DNA of 64,000 bases. Source: Buddleja alternifolia. Taxonomy: Eukaryota > Streptophyta > Magnoliopsida > Lamiales > Scrophulariaceae. Positions within the stretch are counted from its first letter, which is position 1, and each line of letters starts with the position of its first letter. Of the stretch, positions 11,511-23,400 are shown piece after piece. A model generated the notes under the pieces. That model did no database searches and had not been told where the DNA came from. It saw only the letters and a program-made list of their open reading frames with translations. The stretch is taken from positions 47,552,423 through 47,616,422 of the forward strand of contig CM033394.1 in assembly GCA_019426215.1 (NCBI GenBank), given 5' to 3'. The translations under genes were made by a program, and so were the position numbers.

Positions 11511-11807
11511 GCCTTATAAGTTTCTATCACAATTCTAAATCAGCAAACACGCAAAATCACAACATACAAACACATCGTCGACACAATGTAGGTAAATTAA
11601 ATCTCGTAAAACTCAAAATTCACCGAATTTGAAACAAAATAATAGGTTTCTGAACAGCTTACCGATTGAGAAGAAGAAAATTGTGAATAGGACTGCTCCA
11701 ATTGCCGCGTAAAGCTGCGTTGGTGGAATTTTGTGGAGAAATTCATGGCTTTTGTTCATCAACTGCTGCAATTGGATCTTCAATTTCTCCATTTTCACTT
11801 CATCCAT
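9075..11807 (-). CDS. SRPRB: signal recognition particle receptor subunit beta, 6 exons
   Basis: Exons in coding order: 11807-11663, 11094-11012, 10894-10808, 10223-10075, 9972-9841, 9264-9075. They total 786 bp, 261 residues, matching the usual plant length of about 260. The protein anchors the SRP receptor in the ER membrane and is a small GTPase that takes part in docking ribosomes to the translocon. Visible features: one membrane segment at about residues 31-48 (LYAAIGAVLFTIFFF), G1 loop GLAGSGKT at 64-71, G3 DVPGHSRLRPKLDEF, and G4 CNKVDKV. The C-terminus is LEQFIRDYIKA. An ATG five codons downstream could also serve as start. The exon 4 acceptor is AAAG/AAG, another possible tandem acceptor. 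Exon 2 is partly duplicated upstream (see repeat). Confidence 0.92.
11066..11385. repeat. tandem duplication covering the exon 2 acceptor of the SRPRB gene
   Basis: A unit of about 160 bp at 11066-11228 is repeated at about 11229-11385. It begins with the first ~29 bases of exon 2 (minus strand) and continues through the acceptor into intron 1. The spare copy keeps a complete acceptor (TATGCAG then CTCGTCTTTTCAAG) but the exon part ends early. Several substitutions separate the copies. Confidence 0.85.
11467..11512. repeat. (CA)n(TA)n microsatellite
   Basis: A CA run passes directly into a TA run, in intron 1 of the SRPRB gene. Confidence 0.9.
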
Positions 11808-12470
11808 TGCTTCTATTTTTGAAAATCAAACCTTTGTAAAACCAATTTAATTAAAAAAAAATCAGTAATTTAGCAGAAGAAATGCAAGTTAAAATGAAGA
11901 TTTTGAAACGACATAAAGATCGAGATTTACCTACTTGTATTCTGGCAACGGAGGAATTGAAAAAATAACTTTTTTTTTCTTAATTTGAAGAACAAAAAGG
12001 AAATGAGCCCTAATTTCGATTGTCTTGAACTTTCCTCGAACTCAGAGCGGATCGGGTGTATGATGAGTTGTCGGATCAAGTTTAACCCGATTCGTTAATA
12101 TGGATAAATAAATATGTTTAAGGGTATTTGCCGAAAGAAAAATGCTATATACCACCGTTTTTATACTACCAATTTCTCACCGCTCCTTAATTTAGAAAGT
12201 ATGAATATATTAAATTCATTAAAATCAATTAATTTCATGTGATTTTTTACCAAAATTAGGGGAGGTGAAAAATTGGTGGTATATAAAAGGTGGTATATGG
12301 CATTACTCTTGGCGGAAAAATCTATGCTAGAACGACTCTAATGGCCCTAGTGTCTATCTCTCTCAAATAATAAAATATATTGTGTGTGGTTCGCACATAC
12401 AGTTGTGTGAAGATATGGACATAGGGTACACATTCGGACCAATGAACTCAATTTGATATAGATATCCATA

Positions 12471-14892
12471 TTTGGCCTTTCCTTTTTCTCATTTCTTTTT
12501 TCTTTCTTGATTTCTTTTTTCATAAAGGACCATTGGTGAGGATCTGTATTTTATTTTTTTTGAATTTAAGAGAAAGGGGAATATCCGATAAATTCAAGTT
12601 TATAATTATAATTTTGAGTCATAAAAAATCTATCTAACTCTATAAAGGAGGGGAGAGTCACAACTTGTAACAGCCTGAATTCGAATCCAATAACTTTCAC
12701 ATAAAGTGGGAGGTGAATACTACTAGATCAATATGTCTTGGGTATTTCGAATTTTATTTCTTACATGTATGTTGTATGTATAAATATTTTGCTTAATTAT
12801 ACTATGGTATGAATGTATTATGTGTTACATGGTATATAAAAATTTACATGTATGTTGTATGTATAAATTTTTTGCTTAATTATACTATGGTATGAATGTA
12901 TGATGTGTTACATGGTATATAAAAATAAAATACGAAATAAAATATTAATCAGAGGTGCTTGTGCTCAGGCATATCATAAAGTTTGAAGGAATTTGGCCTT
13001 TCCTTTTTCTCATTTCCTTTTTCTTTTTGATTTCCTTTTTCATAAAGGACTTGGAAAGTTTGAAAAGATTTGGCCTTTCCTTTTTCTCATTTCTTTTTTC
13101 TTTTTGATTTTTTTTTTACAAAGGACCATTGGTGAGGACCTGTATTTTTTTTTATTTTTTTATTTTTAATTCAAAAAAAAGGGGGATATTCGATAAATTT
13201 AAATTGATAATTATAATTTTGAGTCATAAAGACTCTATTTAACTCCATAAAAGAGGGGAGAGCCACAATTTGTGGCAGCCTGAATTCGAATTCAAGACCT
13301 TTCACATAAAGTGGGAGGTGGATACCACTAGACCAACATATTTTGAGTATTTTGTATTTTACTTCTTACATGTATGTTGTATGTATAAATTTTTTGCTTA
13401 ATTATACTGTGATATGAATATATTATGCGTTACATGGCAAATGTATATAAAAATAAAATACGAAATGAAATATTAATCAGAGGTTTGATGTGCTTGTGCT
13501 CAGGCATATCATAAAGTTTGAAGGGATTTGGCCTTTCCTTTTTCTCATTTCTTTTTTCTTTTTGATTTGTTTTTTCATAAAGGTCCATTGGTGAGGATCT
13601 GTATTTTATTTTTATTTTTTTTAATTCAAGAGGAAGGGGGATATCCGATAAACTTAGATTGATAATTATAATTTTGAGTATTAAAGACTATATTTAACTC
13701 TATAAAGGAGGAAAGAGCCACAACTTGTGGCAGCCTGAATTCGAATCCAAAACCTTTCACATAACGTGAGAGGTGGATACTATTAGACCAACATATCTTG
13801 AGTATTTCTTATTTTATTTTTTACATGTATGTTGTAAGTATAAATTTTTTGCTTAATTATACTATGGTATGAATGTATTATGCGTTTGTTTCGTTTTTTT
13901 AAACAAACTAGTCTAGGTTGGATTCGAGTGTTCGTTCCGAACCCGTGACAATCTCTTTTTTAGATTATTTCTCAACCCCTGCGCTCGATAAGCTTAAAAG
14001 GTGGTTCCCGTCTTAAATTTTACGCCAAATGAGACGAAAGATCAGGTTCAAGTCCAGATAAAAACTATCTCTCTCCAATACTCAAATTTGACAACAAGAT
14101 AGTTTTAAATCTACGTGAGAATCTTTTCTTACGTGATTTGACCTTTAACAAATATTTAACAGGTATTCGTAAAAACAGCAAAACACGTTAATTCGAACGA
14201 GTAGATAAATGAATAGAAAATTCAAGTCAAGATACAGATATATTCTTCAAATACTGAAATCTGAAAATAAAACCATCTATACCTCCATGAGAATCTTCAA
14301 TTCTTGATGATTAACACGATTTCGGGAGCGAAAAGTACAGATTAACACTAAAGCTATTTTATTCTATGCCTACTCCTACTCCTAGAAAGTGTAAAAGAAG
14401 TTATGTATGATTCTGATGATGTCTTTCTTTTCGGTCGTTTCTTCCCCTTTTTATGCTAGTCCTGTGTATCCACGTTTTCAACCTCCGTGAACTGCTCCAA
14501 CTCCTTTTTCAAATATTTTGTGTTGGCGGGCTTTTTCTTCAGCTTCAACGTTTTTCCTTTTGTGCATTATAATGGGCCTGATAGTTTGGGCAGTGTTTCG
14601 AGCCCTTCACTGGGCTTGAGATTATTCTGGGCTTTTTTATTGTAATTTAGCAAGATATTTATTGGACCCCATATTTTGGTGATTATTTAGATGGTGAGCC
14701 CAAGTCTTATCTGTCCGGCTCACTCATCTAATTATGGATATTTAGGTTTTCCATACTTCGTAAAAGCCCATGTTTATTTTGGGTATAAACAGCGTTACAT
14801 GGCAAATGTATATAAAACAAAATACGAAATTAAATATTAATCAGAGGTTTGATGTGCTTGTGCTAAGGCATATCATAACGTTTGAAGGGATT
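12471..14892. repeat. three diverged ~0.5 kb tandem repeats
   Basis: Each unit runs from TTTGGCCTTTCCTTTTTCTC to GCATATCATAAAGTTTGAAG. Units begin at about 12471, 13067 and 13527. Unit 1 has an internal 83-bp duplication (near 12763 and 12846). An 80-bp extra copy of the unit start lies at 12992-13066. Unit 3 is cut by the solo LTR and resumes at 14792. A motif AGGTGGATACCACTAGACCAACA (given here in two parts: AGGTGGATAC, then ACTAGACCAAC) recurs. No coding content. Confidence 0.75.
13887..14791. mobile_element. solo LTR, 905 bp
   Basis: It begins TGTTT and ends AAACA, with the standard TG...CA ends, and is flanked by a perfect 5-bp duplication GCGTT (13882-13886 and 14792-14796). Removing it restores the tandem-repeat unit that it interrupts (ATTATGCGTTACATGG), which is strong evidence for the boundaries. 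No internal region or second LTR is present, so this is the product of LTR-LTR recombination. Superfamily not determined. Confidence 0.88.
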
Positions 14893-16044
14893 TATACCCC
14901 ATATGTCGAGCCGTCTGTAGGAAGAATAGATTATTCTATCCCAACATGATTTTTGGCACCATCGCCAAGTTTTTGTCCAATATCCCACTTAGGTGTTGCT
15001 CTCACTATTACATTTGAAGAATCGTTCATCAACAAAGATGAAGAGCATAGATTATAATGGAACTTTTTCAAAAATTGTATTTCATTTGATATGCACGCGG
15101 CACGTGTATAAAAATTACGTCACTTGTATATTTAAAAGAAAAAATTATACACATGACATACATATGATAAATGAAATATATATAGAGGCCAACCCAATGG
15201 TGTCCCCAGCCTCGCTTTAATAATCCATAATCAAGCTTATATGTAAAAATAAAATAAAATTCAAATATTGTCCTTCTTTCCTCTTGAAATCTTAAGTTAT
15301 CCTCTTATACAAGTTAAAATATCTCCGCACAAACAAGGATTATTACTCTTAAAATATCTCTGCACAAACAAGGATTCTTACTCCATCCAATGTCGTTCCA
15401 TCCATTAGAAACATATGATTATTCTTCCACATCATGAAATTAATGTTTCATTTCTTATTATATCATATAACCACGCAATCGAACGATTTTTCCATAAACA
15501 AAGAATGTAAGAGCATACTAAGTTGAGCCGGTTCAAATAACTTGAGTTGAACTTCTCGAGCTAGAGCCCTCAACTCTATTAGTTGTTTTCACGGGCTTGC
15601 AAACTTCCTAATTGATATAGTATTTCAATTTTATTCTTTGATAATATATTTTATAATACATGTTAAACGAGTCCAAGCTCGAATTTGAAACTACTATTTT
15701 CCTTATGAGGTACGAATTTAAAATCTTACAAAGAAATTTGTGAAGCTTAAATTGCTTGAGTTGAAGTCTTGAAATTTCGTCCAAGTTGAGCTCATAAATA
15801 TAATCACAAATATAATGTGGGGACTGGGGAGGGGGGTGAGTATGACATTGTATTTATCGCTATCAAACTGAGACTATTAGATGTACGAATCAAATTATCC
15901 ACAAAATGAGGCGAACCTACCGAAATTAAATTCACAAGATCTTTTGGAGAAATTTGTGTGGCTTACTCTTTATCTTATCCACACAGATCAAAGTCCAACA
16001 GATTTTCAGCCACTTCTCTATCGAATTATGAAGTACAATTAATG
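14893..16044. other. AT-rich spacer, no gene seen
   Basis: It contains short duplicated phrases (AAATATCTCTGCACAAACAA at about 15319 and 15354) and TTGAGCC/GAGCTCG-type fragments at 15520-15790 like those scattered in other spacers here. No coding or RNA gene recognised. Confidence 0.5.
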
Positions 16045-16052
16045 TAATAAAT

Positions 16053-16432
16053 GGGGTAATTGCGTAAAACCCCCTATGTTATTTCGAAAATGCTAAAGTC
16101 CCCTTATGTTAACGAAATAGACTAATCACCCCCTATGTTCTTAAAAAGTGTGCAAAAAGGCCAAATTCCATTAAAAAACGAGCGTGTTTTTCGTGTTTTT
16201 CACCTTTATTGACATGCTCATTTGTCATTTATATATTTTTCATACTTTATAAAAGGTAGATACTATTGATTCACCCAAAAAATACATATTTTTTTCTATC
16301 ATTTTAATAAAATTTGGCTTTTTACACACTTTTTAGGAACACAAGGAGATGATTAGCCTAGCTATTTCGTTAACATATGGGGGTTTTTAGCATTTTTAAA
16401 ATAACACAGGAGAATTTTATGCAATTATCCCT
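16053..16432. mobile_element. 380-bp MITE with ~120-bp inverted termini
   Basis: The left arm from GGGGTAATTGCGTAAAAC and the right arm ending GCAATTATCCCT pair over about 120 bp, including AACGAAATAG. It is flanked by a perfect 8-bp duplication TAATAAAT (16045-16052, 16433-16440). Termini resemble the 9-bp-TSD element at 55509-56841, so it could be a MULE-type MITE with one mismatched duplication base. Confidence 0.8.
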
Positions 16433-17440
16433 TAATAAATTGGATAGAAACACAAACCAATTCCGAGACAAGTGGCTGCAAATATGCAGTAGTACAAAGC
16501 TAATAAATATCACGATCGATTTCATTCCCATTTTTTTTTAAAAAAAGCTCTTTCATAAGAGTTCATAAACAATTTACAATGTAGATAACAATTAATGCAA
16601 TGTATAGATTGAGTCCAACAAAATAAGTAGAAGCTATTGAATCATTAAATGGATATATAACATATCTTTCAACAGTGAAATTGGAGAAAAAATAGAGCAG
16701 CAGAAGAGGAGGGAAGGGGCGTAGCAATGGGAGCACTCCTCCTCAAGAGAGGCACGGAAGGAAAGAGCTTAAGTTGTTAGATGACATATGATAATATCAT
16801 CTTACATTATGATTTTTTTGATTTACTTAATCAATGGTTAGTTGGTTCATAATCTCTTGTTTCGGGTGTACTCAATATCTTTGCTTGGCAAAATTTCATA
16901 TAGTTCAACCAGGTTGTGCTGAAGTCGCATCTAAGTAGTTAAATTATAATGTGATCATCAAGTATACATAATTTACAAATCTATTTAGATAATATTAAAA
17001 TGAGGAATATGAACTATCAATCGATGCCTCTATCTTACAAATGGTTGAATATGATGAGCTCACTTTGACCTATTCTCTATGCTTTCCAAAATCGATTAAG
17101 TTGAGTTTCATATCAAGTTGTATTTCAATTTAGCATATATCTTGTATTATATATACACACACTATATTTATACAAAATTCATATCACCAGTATGTGTAAA
17201 AATAATTTTTATATACATAACGTGCATATAAAATGTGAAATAAACTAAAATACCAATTTATAAAAAATCATCCAAACTTGATTGATTCGCCTTTTACTTA
17301 TACGCAAAAAAATAGAGTGAGAAATTAATATGAATTATATACATTTAACGTGAATATGTCATCACTCATGAGAATAGGATGACAAATTATTTTAGAAGAT
17401 AAGATCTAAATTGGTTGGCATGAGTGGGAATCTAGTCATC
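16433..17440. other. upstream region of the F-box gene
   Basis: AT-rich, no gene seen. It would contain the distal promoter of the F-box gene. Confidence 0.5.
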
Positions 17441-17447
17441 TAACAGC

Positions 17448-17455
17448 TATAAATA
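17448..17455 (+). promoter_or_regulatory. TATA box of the F-box/kelch gene
   Basis: TATAAATA, 83 bp before the ATG at 17538, leaving room for a leader of about 50 bp. The spacing and the perfect match to the plant TATA consensus make this convincing. Confidence 0.7.
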
Positions 17456-17537
17456 GACACAATTACACACAAACTATACACACTTTCCATGTCCACATTT
17501 TATAATAAAATAAGTTGAAACACTTTCCAAAAGTGGA

Positions 17538-18656
17538 ATGGCGCAAAAAGAAGGCGAAGAAGCAACAATCCATGGCGACGTATTAGAAACCATCCTCTCG
17601 CACGTGCCACTCATCGACTTGGTTTCCGCTTCACACGTGTCAAAATCGTGGCGCCACGCCGTGTCTTCCTCCCTCCGCCATCTCAACCCGCCTAAACCGT
17701 GGCTAAGCCTCCACACGCAATCCACACGCCACCCCTACGCCACCACCACACACGCGTACGATCCGCGATCGAACACGTGGATCAAGATATCTCGACCGTT
17801 GATCGACTACGCCTCCGCGCTCAAATCATCCGATTCAAATTTCCTATACATGCTCTCCCCTTCCAAATTCTCCTTCTCATTCGACCCCCTAAATTCAAAC
17901 TGGTGCCACGTCAGCCCTCCCTCCGTGTGGCGCACGGATCCTATCGTCGCGCGCGTCGGCGACGCCGTCGTGATCGCCGGTGGCGCGTGCGACTTCGAAG
18001 ACGATCCGTTGGCGGTCGAGATTTACGATCTTAACGCACGTGCTTGGAGCACGTGCGAGTCGATGCCGGCGGATTTGAAAGACTCGGCGGCGGCGGCGTG
18101 GCTCTCGATCGCCACGACGGCGGAGAAGCTCGTCGTCGCCGATAAACACTCCGGCGTAACTCACTGGTTCGATCCGGTAACCAAATCGTGGTCCGACCCG
18201 TTCGTTTTGGATCCGAATCAAACCTTAAGCAGCTACAACATCGGATTTTCAAATAATAGTTTGATTTTGATCGGATTTTGCAGAAATGAAAATATCGATA
18301 GAGTGAAAATATGGAGATTTTGTGATGAAGATTATAATTTGTTCGAAGAGATTGGGGAAATGCCTTTGGATTATGTAATTAAATTGAAGAGTAAATGTTT
18401 TGGTAATTTTTGTATAGATACACGAGTGGCGGGGAATATTGTGTATGTATATAACACGTGGGAGGCGGAGGAGGTGGTGGCGTGCGAGTTGGTGGCCGGC
18501 GGCGGGTGTAGGTGGTGGGGCGTGAGTAATGTGGTGGCGCGTGAGGGAATGATTGTGGATAGGTTGGTGTTTTCGTGCTCCGACGTTGGGATTAAGGAGT
18601 TGCGGCGAGCTATGGCGGTGAAGAATTGGAGATTTGAGGAAAAGTTCACTGACTGA
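17538..18656 (+). CDS. F-box/kelch-repeat protein, At1g23390 (KFB-CHS) type
   Basis: Single-exon gene, 372 residues. Residues ~11-45 form the F-box (IHGDVLETILSHVPLIDLVS..SHVSKSWRHAV), which binds the SKP1 adaptor of an SCF ubiquitin ligase. The rest fits degenerate kelch repeats: paired aromatic/Gly phrases such as AYDPRSNTWIKIS, VIAGGACDFEDD, WFDPVTKSWSDP. In Arabidopsis the closest family member I recall, At1g23390, targets chalcone synthase for degradation and so limits flavonoid synthesis. That role is inferred here by resemblance, not shown. Start chosen as the first ATG after the TATA box. The first two thirds are GC-rich (CGTCGCGCGCGTCGGCGACG), then the frame becomes AT-rich near 18230-18430 and GC-rich again. 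The spacer downstream shows nothing else. Confidence 0.85.
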   Translation: MAQKEGEEATIHGDVLETILSHVPLIDLVSASHVSKSWRHAVSSSLRHLNPPKPWLSLHTQSTRHPYATTTHAYDPRSNTWIKISRPLIDYASALKSSDSNFLYMLSPSKFSFSFDPLNSNWCHVSPPSVWRTDPIVARVGDAVVIAGGACDFEDDPLAVEIYDLNARAWSTCESMPADLKDSAAAAWLSIATTAEKLVVADKHSGVTHWFDPVTKSWSDPFVLDPNQTLSSYNIGFSNNSLILIGFCRNENIDRVKIWRFCDEDYNLFEEIGEMPLDYVIKLKSKCFGNFCIDTRVAGNIVYVYNTWEAEEVVACELVAGGGCRWWGVSNVVAREGMIVDRLVFSCSDVGIKELRRAMAVKNWRFEEKFTD

Positions 18657-19588
18657 GTTGACTCAGTCAACGTTTTGAATTTTTTTTCTCCATTTTTTTT
18701 AGACAAATAGTAATTAAGTAGTATGATTGTAAAAATTCCTAGTTAAATGTGGGGCAGTAAAAATTTGTCATTTGAAACATACGAGCATGTTATAAAATTT
18801 TATTAAAAGTTACAGTGAAAAACACGGGAATGGGAAATAAACGAACTCGCAGATGCACGAGTATAATATAAATACAAATGAATTATTTGAAAATGAAAAT
18901 ATGAGTTAGTTTTATATAAATTTGAAATATATATATATATATTGTTTGTACTCGATTTTTATTTATAAAAATAATATTATAAGTGAGTCAAAAGTATAAT
19001 TATTATTCATTACGTTCAGAATGCAAATGGAAGACGAGAGTACTTTTCAATTATACATATGTACATACATATATTATACGAGTATAATACAAATTTAACT
19101 CAGGGGTAAAAATAAATCACAAGAATTTGCGGACAACATTTCTCGAGATTTTCAAATAAAAATATATTAAATCATTCATGATTATTATACATTTTTATAT
19201 ATAAAAAAAACATATTTATTACATTTGGCATTAAAAACCAGACATTCAAACACATTTGTTTCTCTCGTTTTATCTACGAAATAAGACGAGAAACGCAGAT
19301 AATCCGCTCCTTATGTTACCGTGTAATGCACATTAATATGTTTTATCAAAAGTCTGTATTTTTCTTTGTATTATTATTAGACCATATTGCTTTGCTACAT
19401 AACAATAATAATTATTATATTAATAGTAATGTTTATATAATATATTAAGTGGTAACGTTCTAGGTTTAAAACTAAAAACTTATCATTAATAATATTTATT
19501 ATCATAACTTTTTGTTAGATATCTTCAAATTGAATTCTGAAAGTTATCATTGACTATAATTCGGGTGATTTTATGCCAGACCGGGTTC
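18657..19588. other. AT-rich spacer, no gene seen
   Basis: It contains the 3' flank of the F-box gene and short tandem AT motifs. Two phrases repeat (ACGAGTATAATA at about 18857 and 19078). Confidence 0.5.
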
Positions 19589-19596
19589 AACAAGGC

Positions 19597-20140
19597 TAGG
19601 GGTGTACACGGTCGGGTTCGGGCAGTTTTTTTTAAAAAAATCAACCCGATCCGATATATGCGGGTAGACAAAAACTCAAACCGAAACCACATAATTATCC
19701 TTTAAAACCGAGCGGTTCAGATCGATCAGGCTTAATGTATTTAGCGGGTGGGTTGACGAGTTACCAATTATAATTATAGTTCTTACAACTTACTTTTAGT
19801 TTCAACTAATAAGTAAGAAACTAAATAACATATTTATTGTGCATTTAACTAAAAAAAATTGAGTTGGCGAGAAATACAAAAATAAGTGGTGTTATGAAAT
19901 AAAAATCATATTTATCATGAATTGTAAACTCTAAAATATTAATAAAATTAAATTATCTTATAAGTTTATCATCAAAATATACATTTATATTTTCGTTCAA
20001 ATCAAGTAAAAACATATGTTCAAATGAAATAATTTATTTACTCAAATTAAAAATAAAGTGTTTTACATTAATATGAATAAAATCATTTTTATTAGAGTTT
20101 ATATATATCCTATATAGTTTTAAGAGTTTATGGTTAATTT

Positions 20141-20209
<69 letters not shown>

Positions 20210-20393
20210 CACTTATGACATATTCAATTAGCGGTCGGGTGGCGGGTTACAATTATTAAACCTACCACCCGATCCGAAAGTGGCAGGTTGCAATTTTTTC
20301 AACCCACCACAAATATTTAATAATTTCAAACCGGCGATTTTCGGGCGGATCGGGTCGGTTTGAACAGGTTGAGCGGGTTTATGTACACCCCTA
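19597..20393. mobile_element. hAT-type element, 797 bp
   Basis: Termini TAGGGGTGTACA and TGTACACCCCTA are exact inverted repeats. Flanking 8-mers AACAAGGC (19589-19596) and AACAGGGC (20394-20401) match at 7 of 8. Sub-terminal phrases (CGGGTCGG, CAACCCGATCC) are also inverted. No transposase. A long CT repeat followed by TA repeats lies inside at about 20143-20211. Confidence 0.85.
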
Positions 20394-20401
20394 AACAGGG
20401 C

Positions 20402-23400
20402 CGATACACCATACCTCATTGGATACATGGACAAGATAATAAAATCCACTCAATACACTTGCATTCAATAGTATTGAATAAATCGACTCCATTGGACCCG
20501 ATCTATTCTAAAATTTCCCCTATAATTCTTCCAAAATTGAAGAGTCTTCTCTCCAATTTCAGCTTTAAGGCTTCAATTCCTCCAATTGGCCTATCTAGAA
20601 GAATGCTTGGTGGGTTCGTTTCTAACTTTAAACTGAATTGGGCACCAATGAACTGGGACTTATCAGCATGTTGTTCTATTGCTCTATTAATTTGTCACTG
20701 GCCAGATCTTGAGTTTATTAAGTTCGAGGCGAACCAAAATCGAATTTAAGTTAAAACGGATAGTCAAGAAGCGATTAACAACATTCAGAAAGCAATATTC
20801 AAACATCAACACTTTGAGACTATCTACCGCATTCGGGAGAGGCTTCGATTACCTTGGCACACCGATATCAAGCATAATGGTGGGAAGCAAATAGCACGAC
20901 TGACCATATAGCAAAAAGTGGATCAAACATGAATCTTGAGACGATCGACAAGCTGGATGCACGGACCCACTAGCTTCTTGAACAATATAGGACATAACTT
21001 GGCCCGGATAGTGACTACAAGCTCGGATTTGTCGGGCCTTAACTAGTAGGGTAGCCGCTTTCATCATGAATCGGAAAAAAAAAGGAAGCAAAAAAGGAAC
21101 AAACTAACAACCAACATATGCACTGGCTCTGTTATTGTGGCATGCCGCTACCGGAAGTCGATTATAGTCCTAATAATCAACACCAATCCTCATTTGAAGC
21201 AAAAAATACCCTACCCGACGAAATGCGCAAAAAACTTCGAACTTCGGATACGAACTTACCACATGGAGTTGGTCAGAAGCTTTGATTGATGCAAACCAAA
21301 CAAAAAACAAACATTGCAAAAAAAAAAAAAAAAAAATTAATAACCCTAGTGTGATGATAGTTAACTTAGAGAAGCCCAAGTTAAGTTCCTAGAGTACCCC
21401 AATGGCCCATCAATGAACATCATTGAAATAGGGCCTCAAATTATTTAGCACTATTTCTACTCTTATAAAACAATTTATTTTTGACTTGTATAAAGGAACA
21501 AGTACAACATAAAACAATACCTTGGGTTGTTGGGATCCTTTATTCTAAATGTTGTTTCATTTATTATTTTATTTACTTATGTGAATGTCATTTGTATAAT
21601 TCTTTTTTTAATATACAAGTAATGTGAATTTAATACACATGACATTCATATAAGTATATAAAATAAGAGATGAAATACAATTTTAGAATAGACCATCTAA
21701 TTTGCAACTTAGAAAGATGGTGTTGGACTCAACCTTGGGCACGTTGTTGCACGCATGCTTGATGACCTAGACTAGCGTCAAACACCTTCAAATTGCGTCT
21801 TTGTTATAAAGAGTAACTAGCTAGGTGACAAATATTTTGGCCAAGATGGCAGGGGTAAACGTTACTAATGCATAATATACTATGAATGTCCTTTCTTTTT
21901 TATTCTAATTTTGTATGACCGAAAGGATTTTGTAACTCACCCAGTAAAATTCACTTGGATTTGACTGAATTGTTTGTTTATATTTTTGAGTTCAAATCTT
22001 GAAAATTTTTCAGGGAACGCGTATTATGGATTGAAAATTCGTGTGAATTTGATGTGCTATGTTGATGTGTTTGTTTATGTTTTTAGAATATTGTTGAAAT
22101 TTGTAACATGTGTCTAATCACTAATGATTAGTTGATGTGTGATGAGTTGATTAATTAAAAAGTATGAAAGAGAAAGAGAAAAATAATGTAAAATAAATTA
22201 ATATTGATTGATGATTGTGTGAAATGATGGATGTGGTGATTGATAGGTGGTTATATTGGAGAATGAGAAAGTGAATTTGAAAAATGATGAATTTGGTTGA
22301 GAATAGTTTGAAGAGTGAATTTTTAGAATTTTGTGATCCAGAAAACTGAAAATAGGATTTGAAAACATAAACAAACAAGGCCTAAAATTTTCTAACTGGA
22401 CTGCCTCAGGTCACTACTTAATTAATTATCTTAACCTTTTTTTTGAGTTTAACATATGATTTTTTTTTTCTAAAAAGAAAAGGAAATAATAATTATATAT
22501 ATATATATTAATTACATCGATCTTTCTTTTGAATCAATGAAAGATAGTGGGAATGTTGTTCCACACCTCAATGATTATAATGATAATAATTATCAGCTCC
22601 AACCAATTAAGTTGATTTGCACTTCTATTACTATTAATGTCTCTTAGTATATAATATAATGTTATATAAAAAACCTAAAAGAATCTTTGTATCTTTTGAC
22701 CAAAACAAAGGGACCAATACTAAGTTTTATTGTGCACCCATTCGCAATTAAATTATTTTATCACATATAAGTCATGTGATTAATTAGCTTCATTTTATAG
22801 ACTAGCTAGATTCAAGTTCAATAATATTACATCTTACCGTTGATTATATAAAATATTTTCTTAAATAAATATTTTAGCTTAAATAGTATACACACTAGCT
22901 AGAGTGCTATTACTCGTGATTCAAAATATGTTGTCATACCGCATGAAACAATCAATTCAAAGAGTTTACTCATTACATTATTTTGGTCGGGCTCTTTTAC
23001 CATCTTGATATGATGTTCTAACTTCTAATTAACCTTTTATGGGGCATTATTTTCATAGCACACGGATTAAGGCTACTCGTGTAATGTGCATTAGAAAGTC
23101 AATTAGTAAAATAACCTAATTAACAACTCTTGACTGGCCTTAATTTGGTCTCTTGATAATGAGTACTCTGGTCAATTTCAACGTTGAACTTTGTATCCAC
23201 GTAAATTGTTTTTTGACTTTAAGCTATTTTTTGCATCTAAAGCTATATGGAATTTGTCAAGAACTTCTTTGCTTATCTCTTCATAGTATATATATATATA
23301 TATATATATACACATACACACACATTCATTTTATTTTAATTTTCACCTTGAAAAAAATGTTAAGAGTGAGCGAAGGAGTCATTTTTAAAAATTTCCTCGA

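Noticed and set aside
17699..18252. Arg-rich open frames on both strands inside the F-box gene
   Set aside because: By-product of the GC-rich coding sequence in other frames.
20360..21091. Open frames of 129 and 80 codons
   Set aside because: No family resemblance, no plausible splice or promoter context, and overlap with the edge of an hAT element.
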